Shown piece by piece: positions 1 through 5,041 of a stretch of 19,830 nucleotides of DNA. Origin of the DNA: CAIUVD01 sp044338255. Its GTDB lineage: Bacteria; Planctomycetota; UBA11346. The position numbers were made by a program, and so were the translations under genes. Every line of letters begins with the position of its first letter. The first letter of the stretch is position 1. The DNA lies in contig JBIILZ010000073.1 of NCBI GenBank assembly GCA_044338255.1, forward strand, positions 1-19,830, written 5' to 3'. The notes under the pieces were generated by a model. It worked only from the letters and a program-made list of their open reading frames with translations, ran no database searches and was not told where the DNA came from.

Positions 1-98
1 GCCGACCTTGAACCGTGACCACGGGCATGACGGCATCCTAACCACTCGGGAGCCAGAACCCAGCTAAAAAGTCGACTCGGCCACTGACCTGCCTGAGC
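1..98. other. Sequence upstream of the napA break, no gene recognised
   Basis: These bases should encode the central part of NapA if the gene that follows were intact, but they do not. In the napA frame there are stops at 9-11 and 39-41, and the residues between 42 and 98 do not look like NapA. Frame 2 is open from the window edge to a stop at 65-67, which gives about 21 residues that I do not recognise. The change of character lies somewhere around 90-100. It could be a contig end or misjoin, a deletion, or an insertion breakpoint; the sequence alone does not decide. Confidence 0.5.
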
Positions 99-542
99 AG
101 TTACTTCTACCATTCCAATACCAAGGACGGCAAGGCCTTCATCTGGTTCCATCCCTTCGAGCAGGCACCCGAGCTGCCGGACGCCGAATACCCCTTCTGG
201 CTGTGTACCGGACGCGTCATCGAACATTGGCATTCGGGCAGCATGACCATGCGCGTGCCGCAATTGCGGCGCTCGATGCCGCATGCCTACATCGAGCTGC
301 ATCCCGAGGACGCGCAGCGCATCGGCGTCAGCAGTGGCCAGAACGTCACCGTCGAATCGCGCCGGGGCAGCCTGACCCTGCCGGCGTGGATCAACGGACG
401 CGGAAAACCGCCGGTCGGCTCGGTGTTCGTACCGTTTTTCGATGAACGGTTCTTCATCAACGAACTCACCCTGCACAGCCACGACCCCTTTTCCAAGCAG
501 CCCGATTTCAAGAAATGCGCCGTGCGCATTCGCAAGGCGTGA
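99..542 (+). CDS. napA: Periplasmic nitrate reductase NapA, C-terminal fragment
   Basis: NapA is the molybdenum bis-MGD catalytic subunit that reduces nitrate to nitrite in the periplasm. Only the last 147 or so residues are here, corresponding to the C-terminal molybdopterin-dinucleotide-binding domain. Family landmarks are FWLCTGRVIEHWHSGSMT, RVPQL, the HPEDA segment, SRRGSLTLPAW and the terminal DFKKCAVRI, which closely follows the end of proteobacterial NapA. NapA-like sequence starts near SYFYHS at 99. The frame stays open back to 42 but the residues there do not resemble NapA, and stops occur further upstream, so the gene is broken or the assembly is. No start codon can be given; ATG at 243 lies inside the conserved domain. 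The downstream napB-like gene starts 3 bases after the stop, which fits an operon. Family call firm; integrity unknown. Confidence 0.9.
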   Translation, partial: SYFYHSNTKDGKAFIWFHPFEQAPELPDAEYPFWLCTGRVIEHWHSGSMTMRVPQLRRSMPHAYIELHPEDAQRIGVSSGQNVTVESRRGSLTLPAWINGRGKPPVGSVFVPFFDERFFINELTLHSHDPFSKQPDFKKCAVRIRKA

Positions 543-545
543 GCG

Positions 546-1349
546 ATGGCCGATCCCCTTCCCAGACCGCCGTCACGCATCGTCACCGTCATCTGCCTGC
601 TGGTCATCGCCCTGGCGGTGGCGGGCGTGGTCGTCGGGTTCGCCCCCGCGACTCCAGGGTGGGTGGCTCGCACCAGCCACCCGGCCGAGGTGGAGCCGGG
701 TGACGTCCTGCCCGCCGTGCGCTGGTCCGAGATGGATGGCAAGGCGCGCGGTCCCAATCGCCATTTCCACAGCGATGTCGCGACTCTTCAGAGCCATCTG
801 CCGGCAGTGACCGACCCGGTGGTTAATACTTCCGAGGACAAGGCCATCGCCCTCGCCGTGCGTGCTTCGCGGCGCGCCTACGCCGGCGCCCCACCCACCA
901 TCCCGCACCCGGTCGACGCCAATCAGACCTCCTCCTGCCTCGCCTGCCATGGCAGTGGCGTGCAGGTCGACGGCAGGCTGGCACCCAAGATCAGCCATGT
1001 ACATCTCACCAATTGCACGCAATGCCATGCGCAAGCCGCGACCCCCGGAATGGGCCCCGAGTTCCCCGTCGCCAATACCTTCGTCGGCCTCGCCTCACCG
1101 AGCGCCAGCACCCGGGCATGGCCGGGCGCACCCCCGACCATGCCGCACTCGACGCACATGCGCGAAGATTGCACCAGCTGCCATGGCCTCACCGGCCGAG
1201 CCGGGATGCGCACTACCCATCCCTGGCGCGTGAATTGCCTGCAGTGCCACGCCACCAGCGCGGCCCTGGATGGACGCGATCAGACGCATGCCTTGGCGCT
1301 GCCACCCGGGCCGCCGGTCGCGCCCGTGGCTGGATCCCCCACGCCATGA
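546..1349 (+). CDS. napB: Tetraheme NapB-like cytochrome c (nitrate reductase electron-transfer subunit)
   Basis: This 267-residue protein probably passes electrons to NapA in the periplasm. A hydrophobic segment at residues 12-32 would serve as signal anchor or signal peptide. It has four CxxCH heme sites: C131/C134/H135, C157/C160/H161, C209/C212/H213 and C231/C234/H235. The sites come in two modules, each opening with the NapB hallmark APPT(I/M)PH (residues 115-121 and 195-201) and closing with NC-x-QCHA, so the second module looks like a copy of the first. Ordinary NapB is about 150 residues and diheme. The C-terminus is a Pro/Ala-rich tail. The start ATG is 3 bases after the napA stop, and the stop overlaps the next start as ATGA. 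NapB family is clear; exact orthology to classical NapB is less so because of the extra two hemes. Confidence 0.85.
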   Translation: MADPLPRPPSRIVTVICLLVIALAVAGVVVGFAPATPGWVARTSHPAEVEPGDVLPAVRWSEMDGKARGPNRHFHSDVATLQSHLPAVTDPVVNTSEDKAIALAVRASRRAYAGAPPTIPHPVDANQTSSCLACHGSGVQVDGRLAPKISHVHLTNCTQCHAQAATPGMGPEFPVANTFVGLASPSASTRAWPGAPPTMPHSTHMREDCTSCHGLTGRAGMRTTHPWRVNCLQCHATSAALDGRDQTHALALPPGPPVAPVAGSPTP

Positions 1350-1942
1350 GCGACCCCGCCGTCAGTCGCCGGGCGTTTTTACACGGCGGGTTCCTGCGCG
1401 GCTTCTTCGCTGCCCCGGCGCCGATCGCTAAGGCCGTGGCGACGCTCGCCGCGACCGAACGCAAGCCGCCGCTGATTCCCCTGCTGCGTCCGCCTGGTGC
1501 GATCGAGGAAGGAGCCTTCCTCGCTGGCTGCACGCGCTGCGACGCATGCCTGACGGCGTGCCCGCATGGCGCCATCGTCCACGCGCCCGTGCGTCTGCGG
1601 GCGGCCGCCGGCACGCCGATGATCGATCCCGGCAACCAAGCCTGCATGGCGTGCGCGGATACCCCGTGCATCACCGCCTGCGGGCCCCAAGTGCTGCGCC
1701 GCGAAGCCGGAACCGGCTTTCCGCGCATGGGCACGGCGCGCATCCAGGTCCTCGACTGCTTCGCTCATCAGGGAACCACCTGCGTCTCGTGCAGCGAACG
1801 CTGTCCGGTACCAGAGGCCATCGAACTCCGCCTTGGCAAACCGCATATCAACCCCGCGGCCTGCGTGGGGTGCGGGCTCTGCGCGCAAGTCTGTCCGGCA
1901 CCGCGTCCGGCGATTCTGATCACTCCTCGGAGCCACCCTTGA
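1346..1942 (+). CDS. napG: NapG-type Tat-exported ferredoxin with four [4Fe-4S] clusters
   Basis: A 198-residue member of the MauM/NapG ferredoxin family. NapG normally works with membrane-bound NapH to pass quinol-derived electrons towards the periplasmic nitrate reductase. The N-terminus has a twin-arginine-like motif SRRAFL at residues 7-12 followed by an apolar stretch, as expected of a Tat substrate. Cysteine groups are C62/C65/C68/C72, C100/C103/C108/C112, C138/C146/C149/C153 and C173/C176/C179/C183, enough for four [4Fe-4S] clusters. Segments LRPPGAIEEGAF, PC-x3-CG, RMGTA and EAIEL follow E. coli NapG from memory and argue against cytoplasmic NapF, which has no Tat signal. The start at 1346 is chosen because it overlaps the napB stop (ATGA) and places the Tat motif at the N-terminus; the open frame extends further upstream but only as a shadow of napB. 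No napH is in the window. Confidence 0.85.
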   Translation: MSDPAVSRRAFLHGGFLRGFFAAPAPIAKAVATLAATERKPPLIPLLRPPGAIEEGAFLAGCTRCDACLTACPHGAIVHAPVRLRAAAGTPMIDPGNQACMACADTPCITACGPQVLRREAGTGFPRMGTARIQVLDCFAHQGTTCVSCSERCPVPEAIELRLGKPHINPAACVGCGLCAQVCPAPRPAILITPRSHP

Positions 1943-2235
1943 ACGACCTCCCCTTACCCGAACTCTACCAGGGCAACCTCGACGTCGCTCAGGTGCGGCA
2001 GCTTTTTTCCGACCTCAGGGAATTTGCGGAGATTGATGGCATCAGCCTCAAGGGAGGTCCATCAGCCATGACCAGCGGCGAGAATACCACCGCCCTCGCT
2101 GAGGCCGAAGCCCTGCTGTCCGCCCACCAGGTCATGGGCGTGCAGATCCGCTACCGCTACCAGGATAAGGCGTGGTTCGATACCCTGATGCGGCGCGATG
2201 ACGGAGTCCGCGTCGTACGCATTGAAGCACCGTAA
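1939..2235 (+). CDS. Conserved-looking small protein of the nap operon, function unknown
   Basis: I cannot name this 98-residue protein. It is read in the frame that continues past the napG stop. TTG at 1939 overlaps that stop as TTGA, matching the tight coupling upstream, and gives MNDLPLPELYQ as N-terminus. Other in-frame starts are GTG at 1993 and ATG at 2068, the latter preceded by a purine-rich AGGGAGG near 2051. The protein is soluble, with no signal peptide and no cysteines. It has an acidic helical N-terminal half (DVAQVRQLFSDL, ISLKGG) and a C-terminal segment GVQIRYRYQDKAWFDTLM followed by VRVVRIEAP that looks like beta-strands. It does not resemble NapD, the usual small cytoplasmic NapA chaperone, although size, solubility and position would suit a maturation factor. 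That role is a guess; the start is uncertain. Confidence 0.6.
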   Translation: MNDLPLPELYQGNLDVAQVRQLFSDLREFAEIDGISLKGGPSAMTSGENTTALAEAEALLSAHQVMGVQIRYRYQDKAWFDTLMRRDDGVRVVRIEAP

Positions 2236-2247
2236 ACGGCTTTTTTT

Positions 2248-2268
2248 CAGCAGGATAAATCCTCGCTG
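2248..2268. promoter_or_regulatory. Palindrome upstream of feoA, candidate operator
   Basis: In the 53-base gap before feoA there is an imperfect palindrome: CAGC-AGGAT, two A bases, ATCCT, one unpaired C, then GCTG, giving nine paired positions per arm. A run of seven T precedes it. It is not a recognisable Fur box, DtxR-type site or FNR site (TTGAT-N4-ATCAA). Its position suits control of iron uptake by an unidentified metal or redox regulator, or a weak RNA hairpin in the leader. The sequence shows the symmetry only; the role is inference. Confidence 0.35.
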
Positions 2269-2288
2269 CGCTTGCATTCTACCTGCAA

Positions 2289-2534
2289 ATGACTATCAAG
2301 AACACAATGATGAAAACCTTGGCGGACCTGGCGATCGGCAGCCCTGGAATCGTATCCGAAGTCCATGGCGAAGCTGACTTACGTCGACGTCTCCTGGAAA
2401 TGGGTCTGACCCCCGGAACCTCCGTACAGCTCATCCGTCGAGCCCCGTTGGGCGATCCCCTGGTTTTGCGCCTACGTGGTTACGACCTGAGCCTGCGCAC
2501 GGCCGAGGCCCGCCTGGTCCAGGTCGGGTCATGA
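2289..2534 (+). CDS. feoA: FeoA ferrous iron transport accessory protein
   Basis: A small (81-residue) SH3-like cytoplasmic protein that supports ferrous iron uptake through FeoB. Family features are the opening LADLAIGSPGIVSEV, then RRRLLEMGLTPGTSVQLIRRAPLGDPLVLRLRGY (in two parts: RRRLLEMGLTPG and LVLRLRGYDLSLR) and the closing R-x-AEARLVQV. The ATG at 2289 adds MTIKNT before MMKTLADL; ATG at 2307 or 2310 is equally possible because neither has a clear Shine-Dalgarno sequence and FeoA proteins usually start close to the LADL segment. The stop overlaps the feoB start as ATGA, so the two are translationally coupled. Function in the Feo system is well established for the family though its mechanism is not settled. 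Confidence 0.92.
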   Translation: MTIKNTMMKTLADLAIGSPGIVSEVHGEADLRRRLLEMGLTPGTSVQLIRRAPLGDPLVLRLRGYDLSLRTAEARLVQVGS

Positions 2535-4519
2535 GTGACCCGCTCACCATCGGCCTCATCGGCAATCCCAATTGCGGCAAGACCACGCTCTTCAACGAGC
2601 TCACCGGCCTGCGCCAAAAGGTCGCCAATTATCCCGGCATCACCGTCGAGCGCAAAACCGGACGGATGACCTTAAGTGATGAGCGGGCGGCAGAGGTCCT
2701 CGACCTCCCCGGAACCTACAGCTTGGTCGCGACCAGCCCCGATGAGCAGGTCACCCGCGATGTGGTGCACGGCGCGCGTCCAGACTGCCCGGCGCCGCAG
2801 GTCATCCTCATGGTCGTCGATGCCAGCACCCTGGCCCGCGGGCTGTTCCTGGTCAGCCAGGTCCTCGAACTGGGCAAGCCGGTGATCATCGCCTTGACCA
2901 TGAGCGACATTGCCGCCCGTCGCGGCGTAGTCATCGACCTGCCGGCGATGCGCGCCGCCCTTGGCGTGCCGGTGGTCCCGATCATCGGTCACCGCCATGT
3001 CGGCATCAAGGAATTGCGCAGCGAACTGGCGGCAGCGACCCAGGGCGAAGTGCCCCATGCCCTGACCAGCGCGCGCGCCAGGCACGCCGACAGCACCGAT
3101 CCGCTACTGGTCGAAGTCGCCAACCGCTATGCCTGGATCGATGCAGTGATGACCAGCTGCGTCCGCCATGAGGCGGTGACCAGCCACCTCACCGAACGCG
3201 TCGACCGGGTGCTGCTGCATCGCGGCTTCGGTCTGGTATTCTTCGCCGCGATCATGGCCACCCTGTTCATGAGCCTGTTCACCTTCGCCGGGCCCCTGAT
3301 GTCGGCCTGCCAGGATGGCGTCCAGGCCCTCGGCACGTGGCTGACCCAGGGCCTGGCCGAAGGCGATCTCAAGAGCCTGATCAACGACGGCGTCTTTGCC
3401 GGCGTCGGTGGCGTAGTGGTCTTCGTGCCGCAGATCGCCCTGCTGTTCCTGTTCCTCGCCCTGCTTGAGGATTCCGGATATCTGGCCCGCGCCGCCTTCC
3501 TCATGGACCGCGTCCTGTGTCGCGTCGGCCTGCACGGCAAGAGCTTCATCCCCCTGCTCTCGAGTTTCGCCTGCGCGATTCCGGGGATCATGGCCGCGCG
3601 CACCATCAACAGCCGCCGCGAGCGCCTGATGACCATCCTGGTCGCGCCGTTCATGTCCTGCAGCGCCCGTCTGCCAGTGTACGCGCTGCTGATCGCGGCT
3701 TTCTTCGGCCACCTCGCGGGCTGGCAGCAGGGCCTGATCATGCTCGCGCTGTACCTGCTGGGCATCCTCGGCGCAGTGGCTGTCGCCTGGACAGCTACGC
3801 GCATCCGCGGCTCGCTGGCCTCAACGCCCTTCATCCTCGAACTGCCAAGTTACAAAGCCCCGCAACCGCTGCATGTCCTCAATCAAGTGTGGCAGAACAC
3901 CTCGGCATTCCTGACCAAGGCCGGGACCACGATCTTCGTCCTCTCGATCCTCATCTGGGCCATCACCACCTATCCCAAGCCCTCGGAAAAGGCCGTGGCC
4001 ACCAGCACCCAGGCCTTTGCCGCCAGCTACACCGCGCCCGAGGTCGGCACCGAGGCCGAGGCCCAGCGGCAACTCGCCCTCGACCGTCGTCTGGCTGCCG
4101 ACGCGCTCGACCACAGCCTTGCCGGCCGGCTCGGCCATGGCCTGGAGCCGGTGCTCGCGCCCCTCGGCTACGACTGGAAGATGGGCATCGGCCTGGTGGC
4201 GGCCTTTGCCGCCCGCGAGGTCTTCGTCAGCACCCTCGGCATCGTCTACAGCGTTGGCGATCCCGGCGATGAAACCGGCGACCTGCAGTCGGCGATGAAG
4301 GCCGACCGTCGTGCGGATGGCACACCGGTGTGGACCACCGCCGTGGCTATCTCTATGCTGGTGTGGTTCGTCCTCGCCATGCAGTGCATGAGCACCACCG
4401 CCGTCGTCCGCCGCGAAACCGGCGGCTGGACCTGGCCCATCGCCCAGCTGGTGGGCATGAATGTCATGGCCTGGATCTGCGCCTTCGCCGCCTATCATGT
4501 TGCCTTGATGTTCTTCTAA
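2531..4519 (+). CDS. feoB: FeoB ferrous iron transporter
   Basis: FeoB brings Fe(II) across the inner membrane using an N-terminal G domain. At 662 residues it is shorter than E. coli FeoB (773). G1 is GNPNCGKTT (residues 11-19), G2 lies in YPGITVE (34-40) and G3 is DLPG (58-61). The G4 position reads TMSD at 123-126 rather than the usual NxxD, and the G5 region reads IGHRHVG where E. coli has STRGRG. A helical linker (about 170-232) precedes the membrane domain, which holds both Gate motifs: FACAIPGIMAAR and FMSCSARLPVY, each with its conserved cysteine. A soluble loop lies around residues 485-550. It overlaps feoA by 4 bases and is followed 18 bases later by a FeoB-associated peptide. Anaerobic or low-oxygen iron uptake is the expected role. 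Confidence 0.96.
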   Translation: MSDPLTIGLIGNPNCGKTTLFNELTGLRQKVANYPGITVERKTGRMTLSDERAAEVLDLPGTYSLVATSPDEQVTRDVVHGARPDCPAPQVILMVVDASTLARGLFLVSQVLELGKPVIIALTMSDIAARRGVVIDLPAMRAALGVPVVPIIGHRHVGIKELRSELAAATQGEVPHALTSARARHADSTDPLLVEVANRYAWIDAVMTSCVRHEAVTSHLTERVDRVLLHRGFGLVFFAAIMATLFMSLFTFAGPLMSACQDGVQALGTWLTQGLAEGDLKSLINDGVFAGVGGVVVFVPQIALLFLFLALLEDSGYLARAAFLMDRVLCRVGLHGKSFIPLLSSFACAIPGIMAARTINSRRERLMTILVAPFMSCSARLPVYALLIAAFFGHLAGWQQGLIMLALYLLGILGAVAVAWTATRIRGSLASTPFILELPSYKAPQPLHVLNQVWQNTSAFLTKAGTTIFVLSILIWAITTYPKPSEKAVATSTQAFAASYTAPEVGTEAEAQRQLALDRRLAADALDHSLAGRLGHGLEPVLAPLGYDWKMGIGLVAAFAAREVFVSTLGIVYSVGDPGDETGDLQSAMKADRRADGTPVWTTAVAISMLVWFVLAMQCMSTTAVVRRETGGWTWPIAQLVGMNVMAWICAFAAYHVALMFF

Positions 4520-4537
4520 CTTTTTTAGGGATTCGAT

Positions 4538-4666
4538 ATGCAGACCATCATCGCCCTGATCATCGTTGCCGCCGCCGCGTTCATCGCCGTGCGCAGCATC
4601 CTGCGCCGCTCGAAAAAGGGCGCCTGCGGCTGCGACCGCTGCCCAGTGCAGAAGCTGCCTCGATAA
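4538..4666 (+). CDS. FeoB-associated Cys-rich membrane peptide
   Basis: A 42-residue protein. It starts MQTIIALIIVAAAAFIAVRS, a single membrane segment, then a basic patch (RRSKKG) and a cysteine cluster CGCDRC (C30, C32, C35) near the C-terminus. This is the layout of the FeoB-associated Cys-rich membrane protein family, which sits next to feoB in many bacteria and is thought to help the Feo system, possibly in the place taken by FeoC elsewhere. The basic patch suggests the cysteines face the cytoplasm (positive-inside rule). AGGG at 4527-4530 lies 7 bases before the ATG and is a plausible ribosome binding site. It is the last gene of the feo operon. Family assignment is good; the biochemical role is not established. 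Confidence 0.85.
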   Translation: MQTIIALIIVAAAAFIAVRSILRRSKKGACGCDRCPVQKLPR

Positions 4667-4676
4667 AATCAGGATG

Positions 4677-4703
4677 CCCGTGCGACCTGCCCCATAGCAC
4701 GGG
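4677..4703 (+). terminator. Stem-loop after the feo operon
   Basis: A perfect 7-base inverted repeat, CCCGTGC (4677-4683) and GCACGGG (4697-4703), with a 13-base loop begins 10 bases after the stop of the last feo gene. No T-run follows on either strand, so it is not a classical intrinsic terminator. It could stabilise the 3' end of the mRNA or act with Rho. The symmetry is seen; the role is inferred. Confidence 0.4.
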
Positions 4704-4742
4704 TGTCACCGCGTCGAGTCGATGGCATGAAATATGAAATGA

Positions 4743-4987
4743 ACCAGAGACCAACGACCAGAGACCAGCGACCAGAGACCAGAGACCAGAGACCAGCGAC
4801 CAGAGACCAGAGACCAGCGACCAGAGACCAGAGACCAGAGACCAGAGACCAGAGACCAGAGACCAGAGACCAGAGACCAGAGACCAGAGACCAGAGACCA
4901 GAGACCAGGGACCAGGGACCACGGACCAGCGACCAGCGACCAGCGACCAGCGACCAGCGACCAGCGACCAGCGACCAGCGACCAGAA
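4743..4987. repeat. Heptanucleotide tandem array, 35 units of ACCAGAG-type
   Basis: The 245 bases divide exactly into 35 seven-base units. The order is not random. The first 11 units (4743-4819) mix ACCAGAG and ACCAGCG, with one ACCAACG. Next come 12 identical ACCAGAG units (4820-4903), two ACCAGGG (4904-4917), one ACCACGG (4918-4924), eight identical ACCAGCG units (4925-4980) and a final ACCAGAA. Homogeneous blocks of this kind suggest growth by slippage or unequal exchange of existing blocks. Because 7 and 3 share no factor, all three frames of a strand repeat the same heptapeptide (RPETRDQ-like on plus, WSLVSGL-like on minus), so the long open frames here are artefacts. The array sits between the ends of two convergent transcription units. 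Similar heptamer repeats (STRRs) are known from cyanobacteria. Confidence 0.97.
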
Positions 4988-5041
4988 TAAGCCGAGCACA
5001 TCGCCGTAGAAAAGACCCCACCCCCTGTCTGCGATTCCTGA
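4988..5041. other. Short spacer between heptamer array and next gene
   Basis: Together with 4667-4742 and the array, this makes a 375-base gene-free interval between convergent genes. Apart from the stem-loop at 4677-4703 and the repeat I see nothing in it: no T-run terminator, no further inverted repeat and no open frame free of the repeat. Confidence 0.6.

Noticed and set aside
862..1233. Alternative frames with many Arg/Pro/Ser inside napB
   Set aside because: They disrupt the four CxxCH sites and have the Arg/Pro-rich composition of off-frame GC-rich coding DNA.
2236..2288. FNR or Fur site upstream of feoA
   Set aside because: No TTGAT-N4-ATCAA and no GATAAT-type triplet repeat could be found; only the unrelated palindrome remains.
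4677..4703. Classical intrinsic terminator after the feo operon
   Set aside because: The stem is good but no T-run follows on either strand, so it is listed only as a stem-loop of uncertain role.
4743..4987. Possible CRISPR array
   Set aside because: The units are 7 bases long with no spacers, no palindromic repeat and no cas genes nearby.
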